64,000 bases of DNA from Chryseobacterium tagetis (GCF_016735585.2 NZ_JAERSE020000006.1:248001-312000); one strand, 5' to 3'. Numbered from the stretch's first letter, positions 16,576 to 24,786 are shown. Translations and numbers: made by a program. Notes: generated by a model not told the origin, from the sequence alone.

Positions 16576-17748
16576 TTATCTAATCACCCTCACTTTCTGC
16601 AAAACCCCTTTTTCATTTTTATACGTAAAAATATACGTTCCGCGGGGTACTTTTGATAAATCTATATTTTGATTGTAATATGCAAAACCTTTTCCGGCTT
16701 CTTTTCCATCCAATGTATAAACAATGTATTCAAACTGGTTGCTGTTATTTTTATTACTGATCGTAAAGCCGTCTCTCTGTGCATTGGTATAAACTTTTGA
16801 TTTAAATACATCTTCATTGGTTGCTGCAGCGGAAAGTGCTTCTTCGCTAATATCCGCAACCTGAATGCTTTTAATGGCTGATTTGGTTAAAGATGTTGTA
16901 CTTCCACCCATGATGTATAATTTATTGTTATAAATTTCCGCAGCAGCATGTCTTCGCGGGATCATGTTTGAAGATAATTGATGCAGTTTATTGGTTTCAG
17001 TATCAAAATAGGCTAAAAAAGTCTGATTATTATAACCGCCTGCAATAAAAATCTTATTACCGGATACTGCTAATGAATGACCGGATATCCCGGAAGGCAT
17101 CGTATATTGCTCAGTCCAAAGATTTTTGTTGAGATCGTAAACATCGATCAGGCGGGATGAGGTACCATTAAAACCACCAATGACATACAGTTTATCATTC
17201 ACAATTTTGCCTTTTGTTTCTCTGGCTTTAGGCATATCCGGTAATGGATGCCATGTATCTGAAGCAATATCATAGTATTGGAATCTGTTAGAAAATACTG
17301 TGGTGGCGGCATTGTTTAGCCCGCTTCCTCCGAATGTATATATTTTTCCATTATGAATGGCAGAACCTGCATTTCCTGTATAGGAATGATTAACAGCTCC
17401 CTTCGTTACTTTATGAGTTGCAAGATCTACAATTTCAAGATGGCTATTTCCCCAGCCGTTAAAAATATAAACTTTATTATTGTAAGTCTCCGAATTGGCG
17501 AATCTTTTAGGAAGCAGGGTAGAGTTGATCACACTCCAGCGGTTATCTTTTATACTGTATTTCTCAATAAAGTTGGCATTGCCATCGGTGTCTTTATACC
17601 CATTGCTTACATAAATATTATCATCTACAATGACGCTGCTTATAGCTCCCCTGCCCACAGACATATCCGAAAGATGTTTAAAATTTAGGGTTTGTGCATT
17701 CGCGAAGAATAAGCCGAAAAACGAAAAGAGAAATAATTTTGTTTTCAA
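16576..17748 (-). CDS. kelch-repeat protein with type A T9SS sorting domain
   Basis: A 390-residue secreted protein. After a signal peptide (MKTKLFLFSFFGLFFANA) come about six kelch-type blades, seen as repeated units such as NDKLYVIGGFNG, GNKIFIAGGYNN and NNKLYIMGGSTT, each about 45 residues apart. This fits a six-bladed propeller. The last 65 residues form a T9SS type A-like sorting domain ending in GVLQKVRVIR. It is probably a surface or secreted binding protein; the ligand is unknown. Confidence 0.9.
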   Translation of the reverse strand: MKTKLFLFSFFGLFFANAQTLNFKHLSDMSVGRGAISSVIVDDNIYVSNGYKDTDGNANFIEKYSIKDNRWSVINSTLLPKRFANSETYNNKVYIFNGWGNSHLEIVDLATHKVTKGAVNHSYTGNAGSAIHNGKIYTFGGSGLNNAATTVFSNRFQYYDIASDTWHPLPDMPKARETKGKIVNDKLYVIGGFNGTSSRLIDVYDLNKNLWTEQYTMPSGISGHSLAVSGNKIFIAGGYNNQTFLAYFDTETNKLHQLSSNMIPRRHAAAEIYNNKLYIMGGSTTSLTKSAIKSIQVADISEEALSAAATNEDVFKSKVYTNAQRDGFTISNKNNSNQFEYIVYTLDGKEAGKGFAYYNQNIDLSKVPRGTYIFTYKNEKGVLQKVRVIR

Positions 17749-17901
17749 TGGTGGTGGGATTTGGTTTTAAAGATAGGGAAAAGTCACGGATTGAGAATTG
17801 ACAATGTTGAGTTTGGGTTGAAATGGGAAACTGCTCTGGAGTTGAGCGTTTTTTTGTATTTATTGGTATGAGCGAGACACTTGTACCAGTAGGGGGGAAT
17901 A

Positions 17902-18693
17902 TTATAGATTTGGTAATGATTTAACAGTAGTAGCTTTAGTTTTGTCATCCAGCAATTCGTCTATCTTTTTAATCATTAATTTATCTTCTTTTTTTTCATT
18001 CTTATATCTGATAAAAATATAGGTATCATTTTTATAATATTTTTCAATAATTTCTTTATTATTAAATTCGTGTTTTAAAACAGGAAAATTAGTAAGCATA
18101 TCAGACGGTGTTGAAATAACTGACCTTGGAGCTAAATAGTTTAATACATTCAGTCCTATGATTCCAATTATAAAGATGTGAAAAAAATCAACTTCAAATG
18201 GGATATCATTATTGTTATCATTTTTTTCATTCTTTATTCTTCTTGTCAGTTCTTTTGTATTAAAGCTATAAATTATTAAATACAAAGAAAAACTGTATGT
18301 TAAAAACATAAATGGAGCTGTATATAATAAGATGTCATTTGCTTTTGAAAGAATAAATGAAATTATTGTTATAATTAAAATTACGATTCCTAAATATAAT
18401 TTATATAATAAAGATTCTTTAAATATAACTTTTCCAATATGACTTCCTAAAGTATTAAAAGAAAAAATAAGTAATACATAATAAATCATATAGTTGATTC
18501 CTTCAAAAATTATATGACTTACTGAAAAATATGATAAAATCCATGTACCTGATCCTATTAATATCAAGTCAATATATTGCATGATTGCACCAATAAATGA
18601 AGTAGTAATACCAATTTTAGTTAAGATATTAGCGTATTTTTCAATTGCTGATTCAGTGTGTTGATTCAATTTAAAGTTTTGTAAAATTTTCAT
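17902..18693 (-). CDS. AT-rich multi-pass membrane protein of unknown function
   Basis: A 263-residue protein with about five membrane segments: near residues 30-48, 52-78, 95-118, 122-142 and 170-188. A polar C-terminal domain of about 70 residues is rich in Lys and Glu (YKNEKKEDKLMIKKIDELLD). I do not recognise the family. Its codon choice is even more AT-rich than its neighbours, which suggests it may have been acquired. It has no obvious partner gene. Confidence 0.7.
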   Translation of the reverse strand: MKILQNFKLNQHTESAIEKYANILTKIGITTSFIGAIMQYIDLILIGSGTWILSYFSVSHIIFEGINYMIYYVLLIFSFNTLGSHIGKVIFKESLLYKLYLGIVILIITIISFILSKANDILLYTAPFMFLTYSFSLYLIIYSFNTKELTRRIKNEKNDNNNDIPFEVDFFHIFIIGIIGLNVLNYLAPRSVISTPSDMLTNFPVLKHEFNNKEIIEKYYKNDTYIFIRYKNEKKEDKLMIKKIDELLDDKTKATTVKSLPNL

Positions 18694-18766
18694 ATAATTA
18701 GTTTTAGCTAAAAATAAATAATATAATGTATTTAACTATTGGAAAAATTATTTAAGTTCACCAAAA

Positions 18767-18790
18767 AACCGCTCTGGTCATTGAGCGGTT
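18767..18790 (-). terminator. hairpin terminator after the TPR gene
   Basis: AACCGCTC (18767-18774) pairs with GAGCGGTT (18783-18790). On the minus strand it lies 70 nt beyond the TPR gene and is followed by T-residues. Confidence 0.7.
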
Positions 18791-18859
18791 ATCTATTATT
18801 CTTTATAGGATATTTAATAGAATTATCTACGTCTTATCCTGTCTTTATTTAATTGTCCC

Positions 18860-19654
18860 TTAGGTTTTCAAAGTATTTTTAATGAGATCAGGTAAGCCGG
18901 CCTTGTTTTGTACCCTTTCATAATATTTTTTAGACTTTTTCATCAGTTTCTCATCTGTGTTTTTGATTCCGACTTGCTGCAGGCTCAATGCGTAGCATCC
19001 ATTAAAAGTGTCATCTTTTTTAAAGTTTGATTCTACCTTTTCAAAATAGGGAATAGCCTCTTCATATTTTTCATTGAGTGTTAATAATACAGCTTTAAGG
19101 CATTGAGCGTCTTTATTGGGAGTACCGTATTTATTTTCGGCAATATTTATATTTTCAAGACCATTTTTGTAGTCTTCTATAAATAAAGAGGTAAGTCCGA
19201 CTCCATAATATCCTTCAGGACTTTCAGGAAAATATTCTGTCATTTCCTGGAATTTCTTTCTGGAAAAAGTCATTCTTCCTACTTTCATAGCGAGGGTGGC
19301 AAGATTCTGTTTAAATTCTATGGATCTGTTTTGGGCAAGGCTGTCTGCAGCGTGATAGAAAACAACCGCTTCATTCTCCATATTGCTTAATCTTAAAGTA
19401 TATCCGGCCCAAAAATAGGCATCGCAAAAAGATTGGTTGGTTTCTATGACTTCTGCAAAGATTTTGAAAGCGGCACCGAGGTATAGGTTTTTTTGCACAG
19501 ACTTTATTCCCAGAGGATATATTTGATTGAATCTTTCAGTATCCGGTTTTTTACAATAGGTTCTGTTTCCTAAAAAATAATCTGTCTGAGTTTGCTGAGC
19601 CTGAATATTGATCAGACATGACAGCATTAAAAAAAGCAATACAATTTGTTTCAT
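18860..19654 (-). CDS. secreted TPR-repeat protein
   Basis: A 264-residue protein with a signal peptide (MKQIVLLFLMLSCLINIQA) and tetratricopeptide-type helical repeats, for example YFWAGYTLRLSNMENEAVVF, PEGYYGVGLTSLFIEDYKNG and DAQCLKAVLLTLNEKYEEAI. It is probably a periplasmic scaffold. No enzyme domain is present. Upstream on the same strand lies the hairpin-rich stretch next to the SymE-like gene. Confidence 0.75.
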   Translation of the reverse strand: MKQIVLLFLMLSCLINIQAQQTQTDYFLGNRTYCKKPDTERFNQIYPLGIKSVQKNLYLGAAFKIFAEVIETNQSFCDAYFWAGYTLRLSNMENEAVVFYHAADSLAQNRSIEFKQNLATLAMKVGRMTFSRKKFQEMTEYFPESPEGYYGVGLTSLFIEDYKNGLENINIAENKYGTPNKDAQCLKAVLLTLNEKYEEAIPYFEKVESNFKKDDTFNGCYALSLQQVGIKNTDEKLMKKSKKYYERVQNKAGLPDLIKNTLKT

Positions 19655-19918
19655 GGGTTAAGTTTATACAAGAGAAAATATTGGCTAATGATAGCCAATG
19701 CACAATTTTAATTCAGTTTTTTGAACGGGCTAAACTAAGAAAAAAATGTGAAAAAGAACAATGGAATATTTTAAAGGGGTTCTTTTGTTGGCTCAAAGTC
19801 AACAGGTTTTATTTTGCTAAAATGAAATATAAAAATTACTAAACTCCGTCACAACTCTGTTTGCGATCTCCGTCGTTGTTATTTGATTTAAAACAAGGTT
19901 GTTTATCATAAAATGCAT

Positions 19919-19960
19919 ACGCAGGAGATTACAAACAACCTTGTTTGTAATCTCCTGCGT
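19919..19960. repeat. perfect 20-bp hairpin with a 2-nt loop
   Basis: ACGCAGGAGATTACAAACAA (19919-19938) is followed by CC and then by its exact reverse complement (19941-19960). A perfect 20-bp stem with so small a loop is unusual for a simple terminator, and there is no T-run. It sits between the TPR and SymE-like genes. Confidence 0.85.
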
Positions 19961-19981
19961 TGTACAAAAGTCTTACGCAAG

Positions 19982-20021
19982 TTGCGGGAAACAAAATGCA
20001 AGTGTATTTTGTTTCCCGCAA
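19982..20021. repeat. 19-bp hairpin with a 2-nt loop
   Basis: TTGCGGGAAACAAAATGCA (19982-20000) pairs with TGTATTTTGTTTCCCGCAA (20003-20021); the only non-Watson-Crick position is one G against T. It is 21 nt after the previous hairpin and has the same design, but its sequence is unrelated apart from short motifs. Confidence 0.85.
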
Positions 20022-20070
20022 TAGTGTTTGTAATGAAATGCAAAATCATCAACTCAGATTGGTTACCTTA

Positions 20071-20259
20071 TTATTTCTCTTTTTTATCGACAGTTATCGT
20101 AAGCTTGTTTTTCTTTTGGGTGATATCTACTATTTGCCCTTCTTTAAAACCTAGCTTTTCCAGCCATTTTCCTTTAAGCCGGATTTCCGGAACAGTTATT
20201 ATCCTGTCCGTACTTGTTTGGTATCTCGTATGAATTTTAAGTTTTCTTGAATTCATCAT
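20071..20259 (-). CDS. SymE-like type I toxin (AbrB-fold)
   Basis: A 62-residue protein matching the SymE family: RIITVPEIRLKGKWLEKLGF followed by EGQIVDITQKKNKLTITV. In E. coli SymE is an SOS-induced toxin with an AbrB-like fold, held down by an antisense RNA (SymR) overlapping its 5' end. I choose the ATG at 20259 (MMNSRKLKIHTRYQ); an ORF extending to 20403 adds residues unlike the family. No antisense promoter can be proved. The gene is flanked on both sides by dense hairpins. Confidence 0.78.
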   Translation of the reverse strand: MMNSRKLKIHTRYQTSTDRIITVPEIRLKGKWLEKLGFKEGQIVDITQKKNKLTITVDKKEK

Positions 20260-20715
20260 TCTTATATTTTGTGTGTTTTTTATTGGTTGTAAAGGAGGAT
20301 GTTTTGGTAAAACCTGAACCAAGCCCAGTGAATATTTTAGAATTTGTGTTTTTCTAAAAGCCCTAAAGCCGCAATGGATTGTACACTCCATTGTAACATA
20401 CATGATACTTTATATGGAAGAGTAGGCTTAGAAAAAATATTGTAGAAGAGTAGAACTGCATAAAAATAAAAACGGCATGAGACTCTACAATATCTGTCAT
20501 AGAGGTACTGGTATACCGTGCAACAGATAAGAGAGCTCACGCCTATGTCGTGAGCTTCATACTTATCATCTTGTTGCTTTAAAAATTACCAGTTTTCTAT
20601 GACAAGATTCTAAGCAATAGCTTCTATATTTCGTTGAAGTATCGCAAAATTACATTTTCGAATGTAATCTATTGGCAAATATAATATATTTTCTTAATTA
20701 TGGTAATATATTACC
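20260..20715. other. hairpin-rich non-coding stretch upstream of the SymE-like gene
   Basis: About 450 nt without a convincing gene. Besides the large structure at 20437-20604 it contains TTTTAGAA/TTCTAAAA (20335-20342 with 20352-20359) and CAATGGA/TCCATTG (20372-20378 with 20387-20393). It also contains an 8-bp hairpin with a TTCG loop, ATTACATT/AATGTAAT (20649-20656 with 20661-20668). On the minus strand TATATTTG (20683-20676) fits the -7 consensus and would start a transcript running through these hairpins toward the SymE-like gene. Short frames here look random. Confidence 0.6.
20437..20604. other. candidate structured RNA: two adjacent hairpins, one a 110-nt multi-helix fold
   Basis: First hairpin: ATATTGTAGA (20437-20446) with TCTACAATAT (20484-20493). 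Second fold, 20495-20604, with five nested helices: TGTCATAGA with TCTATGACA (20495-20503/20596-20604); ACTGGTA with TACCAGT (20507-20513/20587-20593); GCAACA with TGTTGC (20520-20525/20572-20577); GATAAG with CTTATC (20526-20531/20562-20567); AGCTCACG with CGTGAGCT (20534-20541/20549-20556). The apical loop is 7 nt. All 36 pairs are Watson-Crick, interrupted by small loops. Such a layout is typical of a structured RNA or a mobile palindromic element. The strand is not determined. Confidence 0.6.
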
Positions 20716-20716
20716 A
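20701..20716. promoter_or_regulatory. 16-bp perfect palindrome at the 5' end of the XRE gene
   Basis: TGGTAATATATTACCA is self-complementary over all 16 bases and its last base is the A of an ATG. It is a plausible operator for the XRE regulator it precedes. If so, translation is more likely to start at the ATG at 20764. Confidence 0.55.
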
Positions 20717-20763
20717 TGGAATATTTAATTGAAATTCCAAAATTGCTACTAATTATAAAATTA

Positions 20764-21024
20764 ATGGATAGCAAAGAAGTTTTAAAATTGTATATGCAAT
20801 GTTTTTCTGAACATCTCAAGGAGATAAGAAAGAAAAAATATAATTCTATGGATGCTGTTGCACAAAATTCAGTTTTTGATTCCAGTAATTATAATAAATA
20901 TGAAAATGGTAAAGGAAATCCAACCATTGAAACTATTCTTAAAATGGCTTCAGTATTTAAAATTCCGCCGAAGGAATTATTTGATTTTGACTTCGATATA
21001 GAAAAATATAAAATTGATGAATAA
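20764..21024 (+). CDS. XRE-family helix-turn-helix regulator
   Basis: An 86-residue DNA-binding protein with an XRE-type domain: LKEIRKKKYNSMDAVAQNS, then SNYNKYENGKGNPTIETILK and MASVFKIPPKELFDFDFDIE. I choose the ATG at 20764; an in-frame ATG at 20716 would add 16 hydrophobic residues unlike the family and overlaps a perfect palindrome. It is convergent with the HD phosphohydrolase gene. It may regulate itself, the SymE-like gene or both; none of this is shown. Confidence 0.8.
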   Translation: MDSKEVLKLYMQCFSEHLKEIRKKKYNSMDAVAQNSVFDSSNYNKYENGKGNPTIETILKMASVFKIPPKELFDFDFDIEKYKIDE

Positions 21025-21091
21025 ATCCTAGTGAGAACTAGGATTTATTATTTTATTGACTTAAGTTGGAGATTTTGAGTAGCAGGAAGAG

Positions 21092-22696
21092 CTATTTCAT
21101 GTCTAACTCTTTCATATATTGTTTGATTTTATTCTCAATTTCAGTAAATTCTTTAGCTGTATTAAATGTTCTTCTAACATATATTCTTTTTATAAATACA
21201 TTTGTTTGACTTAAAAAGTAAAATTCATCATTAATTTTATTCCAATCGTCCCTTACACCATTTACATGTTCTTGATCAATTAATACTAGCTTAGATTTTT
21301 CAATACCTTTAAGACCAAAATTTGAAGAATAATGTTCTTGAATATATATTTTTTTTTCTTCGTTTTCAAGCTTGGATTTAAGCTTGATCATTTTATTAGG
21401 ATCATATCTATGAATTTCTTCTTTTTCTTTAAGAGCTTTCACGTAATCTTTTATATTATGAATTTTTTCCTCATCTATTTTATCTACTTGTATATTTTCT
21501 CGCATTTCGATAGCCTTTTTCCATAAATTTCGATCCAATAATTCATCTAATACATCATTTTCAACGCATCCAGCTTCACAAATTTTACATCCATTATTGT
21601 CCAATATTGTTTTTAGTGTATTATTAAAAAAATATTCATCACCATTTTTGCAATAGAAGTTTTCAAAACTATCATAGTCTTTTATATTCTCTAATGCGCT
21701 TTCATTTTCTAAATTTCTAAAAACAAAATCTAACATTGCATTTGTTGCACAATTTGTTTTATGAAAGTAAACTTGTGTATATAAATGATTTCTTGACTGA
21801 ATAAATCTAATAATTGAGTCTAGGCCACTTTTCTTAATCCCTAAAGTAAATTTTCCTTGATGTTCAACAGGTAAAAGTGAAGCTAAAATTCGACTTTGGT
21901 CAAAAAAACCATACTTTACACCAGAATAAAAACTATCTCTATATAAATAATCCATCCTATCAGCATCAAATGGAAAGCTCGCAATTATTGAATTGAAATA
22001 ATTTGTGAAATTTTTACCTTCAATTTCAATCTCATAGTCAGGTAAAAATTCTGGATCAATCATCTTGAGAATATTTTTTATTCTTAATAAATGTATGATT
22101 TCCTTAGATTCGTCCGTAAAATTCTGGTTTTCCTTAAGTGTATGAATCAAATTTATAACAAATACACATGAAACTAGTTCATGTTCGATTTTATCATTTT
22201 TTAAATTTTTTAAATCTATATACTTTTCGAAGTAATTTAAATATTCATTAAATATATTTTTTTTAGTGTAAAGAATTTCTAATAGTTGTTCACCTGTAAT
22301 TGTAAAATCATCAAACTTATGAGAGGTTGGTCCATGCCCTATATCGTGCAAAAGAGCTGCTAATCGAAGTTCTTGTAAAATTACTTCTTGTTTATTTTTT
22401 TCTTTAATGTAATCAATTACTGAAAAATATTTTTTATCTACACCATATTTTTGTTTTTTTAAGTAAGTTGTTTCTACATTCTCATTGGATTTATTATATA
22501 TCATTTCTGCCAAATGCATAACACCAATTGAATGCTCAAATCTTGTATGATTTGCTCCTGGAAATATATAATTAAGCAATGTATTTTGTTTTACTTTTCT
22601 TAACCTCCCAAAAATTTTTTGATTAATTATAAATTCTTCTATCTCAGTGATTTCGATTAACCCATGTATTGGATCTAAAATTTTTCCTGTTTTCAT
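21092..22696 (-). CDS. HD-domain phosphohydrolase, SAMHD1/dGTPase-like
   Basis: A 534-residue protein of the HD superfamily related to SAMHD1 and dNTP triphosphohydrolases (COG1078-like). Metal-binding residues are visible: His in HTRFEHSIGVMHLAE (H50, H55), the HD pair in LLHDIGHGPTSH (H117-D118) and the distal Asp in FPFDADRMDYLYRDS. N-terminal DPIHGLIEI is typical of the group. Some homologues degrade dNTPs and can limit phage growth. The gene is very AT-rich (Lys/Asn/Ile-rich product), is next to a regulator and a SymE-like gene, and may be acquired. Activity is inferred only. Confidence 0.85.
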   Translation of the reverse strand: MKTGKILDPIHGLIEITEIEEFIINQKIFGRLRKVKQNTLLNYIFPGANHTRFEHSIGVMHLAEMIYNKSNENVETTYLKKQKYGVDKKYFSVIDYIKEKNKQEVILQELRLAALLHDIGHGPTSHKFDDFTITGEQLLEILYTKKNIFNEYLNYFEKYIDLKNLKNDKIEHELVSCVFVINLIHTLKENQNFTDESKEIIHLLRIKNILKMIDPEFLPDYEIEIEGKNFTNYFNSIIASFPFDADRMDYLYRDSFYSGVKYGFFDQSRILASLLPVEHQGKFTLGIKKSGLDSIIRFIQSRNHLYTQVYFHKTNCATNAMLDFVFRNLENESALENIKDYDSFENFYCKNGDEYFFNNTLKTILDNNGCKICEAGCVENDVLDELLDRNLWKKAIEMRENIQVDKIDEEKIHNIKDYVKALKEKEEIHRYDPNKMIKLKSKLENEEKKIYIQEHYSSNFGLKGIEKSKLVLIDQEHVNGVRDDWNKINDEFYFLSQTNVFIKRIYVRRTFNTAKEFTEIENKIKQYMKELDMK

Positions 22697-22730
22697 TTTT
22701 GATTATAGTTTTAAATTATTTGTAAAATAA

Positions 22731-22755
22731 AACCGCTCTGCTATACAGAGCGGTT
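22731..22755 (-). terminator. groEL terminator
   Basis: AACCGCTCTG (22731-22740) pairs perfectly with CAGAGCGGTT (22746-22755) around a 5-nt loop; T-residues follow on the minus strand. It separates groEL from the HD gene. Confidence 0.85.
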
Positions 22756-22785
22756 AGTATATTAATTTGCCTCGGTCGCTGACCG

Positions 22786-24411
22786 TTACATCATTCCTGG
22801 CATTCCACCACCCATTGGCATAGCTGGTTCAGTGCTCTTCACTTCAGTGATCACACATTCAGTGGTAAGAAGCATTCCAGAAACAGAAGCTGCGTTTTCA
22901 AGAGCAACTCTTGTTACTTTTGTAGGGTCGATGATCCCTGCTTCAAGCATGTTTACGTATTCGTCAGTTTTAGCATTGTATCCGAAATCTCCGCTTCCTT
23001 CTGCTACTTTAGCAACGATTACAGAACCTTCACCACCTGCGTTAGCAACGATTTGTCTCAATGGCTCTTCGATCGCTCTTTTTACGATTTTGATCCCTGT
23101 ATTTTCGTCTGCGTTTGATCCAGAAAGGTTTTCTAGAGAAGCAATAGCTCTTACCAAAGCAACACCACCACCTGCAACGATACCTTCTTCAACTGCTGCT
23201 CTTGTAGCGTGAAGTGCATCATCTACTCTGTCTTTTTTCTCTTTCATTTCAACTTCAGAAGCTGCCCCTACGTAAAGTACAGCAACACCACCAGCTAATT
23301 TAGCTAATCTCTCCTGCAATTTTTCTTTATCGTAGTCAGAAGTAGAAGTTTCCATCTGAGCTTTGATCTGAGCCACTCTACCTTTGATTTTGCTTTCTTC
23401 ACCACCACCGTTTACTACAGTTGTGTTGTCTTTATCGATAGATACTTTCTCAGCAGTTCCCAACATATCCATAGTGATGTTTTCCATGGTGAAACCTTGC
23501 TCTTCAGAAATCACTGTTCCTCCTGTAAGGATCGCGATATCTTCCAACATTGCTTTTCTTCTGTCTCCGAATCCTGGAGCTTTTACAGCAGCAATTTTAA
23601 GAGAACCTCTTAATTTGTTTACCACTAAAGTAGCCAAAGCTTCACCTTCAACTTCTTCAGAGATGATCAATAAAGATTTCCCACCTTGAGCGATTGGTTC
23701 AAGAACTGGTAATAATTCTTTCATAGAAGAGATTTTTTTCTCCACTAAAAGGATATATGGATTTTCAAGTTCAGCTAACATTTTCTCAGGGTTAGTCACG
23801 AAATATGGTGACTGGTAACCTCTGTCAAACTGCATCCCTTCTACAACGTCTACTGTTGTATCGATTCCTTTAGCTTCTTCTACAGTGATAACTCCTTCTT
23901 TACCTACTTTTCCGAAAGCTTCAGCGATCAAAGCACCGATTGTTTCGTCGTTGTTAGCAGAAACTGAAGCAACCTGCTTCACCATTTCTGTAGAATCTCC
24001 AACCGTTTTAGACTGAGATTTTAAGTTTTCAACAACAGCAGTTACCGCTTTGTCGATTCCTCTTTTCAAATCCATTGGGTTTGCACCTGCAGCTACGTTC
24101 TTAAGACCTTCTCTTACGATAGCCTGTGCCAATACAGTAGCGGTAGTAGTACCGTCTCCTGCGATATCATTAGTTTTGGAAGCCACTTCTTTTACCATTT
24201 GCGCTCCCATGTTTTCTACTCTGTCTTCAAGTTCGATTTCTTTTGCTACAGAAACACCGTCCTTAGTAACGTGAGGTGCACCGAAAGATTTTTCGATTAC
24301 TACGTTTCTCCCTTTTGGTCCCAACGTTACTTTTACTGCATTAGCCAATGCATCAACACCTCTTTTTAAAGCGTCTCTTGATTCAATATCGAATTTTATT
24401 TCTTTTGCCAT
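22786..24411 (-). CDS. groEL: 60-kDa chaperonin GroEL
   Basis: GroEL forms the double-ring folding chamber that acts with GroES in the cytoplasm. The 541-residue protein is full length, starting MAKEIKFDIESRDALKRGVD, with the ATP-binding segment GPKGRNVVIEK and DGTTTATVLA, and the typical C-terminal tail MPMGGGMPGMM. It lies 96 nt downstream of groES on the same strand and ends at a good terminator. No CIRCE operator is present. Confidence 0.99.
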   Translation of the reverse strand: MAKEIKFDIESRDALKRGVDALANAVKVTLGPKGRNVVIEKSFGAPHVTKDGVSVAKEIELEDRVENMGAQMVKEVASKTNDIAGDGTTTATVLAQAIVREGLKNVAAGANPMDLKRGIDKAVTAVVENLKSQSKTVGDSTEMVKQVASVSANNDETIGALIAEAFGKVGKEGVITVEEAKGIDTTVDVVEGMQFDRGYQSPYFVTNPEKMLAELENPYILLVEKKISSMKELLPVLEPIAQGGKSLLIISEEVEGEALATLVVNKLRGSLKIAAVKAPGFGDRRKAMLEDIAILTGGTVISEEQGFTMENITMDMLGTAEKVSIDKDNTTVVNGGGEESKIKGRVAQIKAQMETSTSDYDKEKLQERLAKLAGGVAVLYVGAASEVEMKEKKDRVDDALHATRAAVEEGIVAGGGVALVRAIASLENLSGSNADENTGIKIVKRAIEEPLRQIVANAGGEGSVIVAKVAEGSGDFGYNAKTDEYVNMLEAGIIDPTKVTRVALENAASVSGMLLTTECVITEVKSTEPAMPMGGGMPGMM

Positions 24412-24507
24412 AATATTTTGATTGTATTAATGTACTTTGTACAATGTATTAATGAATTTTTATATCCATGAAATCATTTTACATGAATACATTTTACTTT
24501 TTACGAA

Positions 24508-24786
24508 TTAACCAATGATTCCGAGTAAATCTCCTTCTTTTACAATTAAATAATCTTTACCTTCTAATTTCAATTCAGAACCTGAATATTTTCCATAAAG
24601 AACTTTGTCACCTACTTTCACAGTTGTCGGCTCGTCTTTTTTACCTGGACCTACTGCTACTACAGTCCCTTCCTGTGGTTTTTCTTTTGCGGTGTCCGGA
24701 ATAATAATACCTGAAGCTGTTTTAGTTTCTGCTGCAATTGGCTCTACCAAAACTCTGTCTGCTAATGGTTTAAAGTTTACTGACAT
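24508..24786 (-). CDS. groES: 10-kDa co-chaperonin GroES
   Basis: The lid of the GroEL chamber. The 92-residue protein has the canonical start (PLADRVLVEPIAAETKTASG), the mobile loop region and the closing VKEGDLLGIIG. It is the first gene of the groESL pair. The 150 nt upstream hold an AT-rich leader with no CIRCE sequence, so heat control must work in another way. Confidence 0.98.
   Translation of the reverse strand: MSVNFKPLADRVLVEPIAAETKTASGIIIPDTAKEKPQEGTVVAVGPGKKDEPTTVKVGDKVLYGKYSGSELKLEGKDYLIVKEGDLLGIIG

Larger units (their letters stand above)
19655..20070. other. 416-bp gene-free stretch with several palindromes
   Basis: No convincing gene is seen. The stretch holds a small hairpin (TTGGCT 19681-19686 with AGCCAA 19692-19697) and two long hairpins described separately at 19919-19960 and 19982-20021. 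It also holds degenerate copies of their arms: TGTTTGCGATCTCCGTCGTT (19858-19877) resembles TGTTTGTAATCTCCTGCGTT (19942-19961), and AAACAAGGTTGTTT (19891-19904) is the reverse complement of 19933-19946. Confidence 0.65.

Noticed and set aside
19618..19842. 74-residue plus-strand frame opposite the TPR gene start
   Set aside because: Overlaps the signal-peptide region of a better gene and has no recognisable feature.
20337..20540. 67-residue minus-strand frame upstream of the SymE-like gene
   Set aside because: It covers several hairpins, has Cys/Tyr/Ser-rich random composition and no family features; also the extension of the SymE frame to 20403 shares this.
20437..20604. Retron msr-msd
   Set aside because: The fold is suggestive, but no reverse transcriptase is found within the window, so the claim is not supportable beyond 'structured RNA or palindrome'.
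22832..24274. Long plus-strand open frames opposite groEL
   Set aside because: They mirror the strongly biased codons of groEL, have no leader signals, and encode low-complexity Ser/Thr/Pro-rich peptides.
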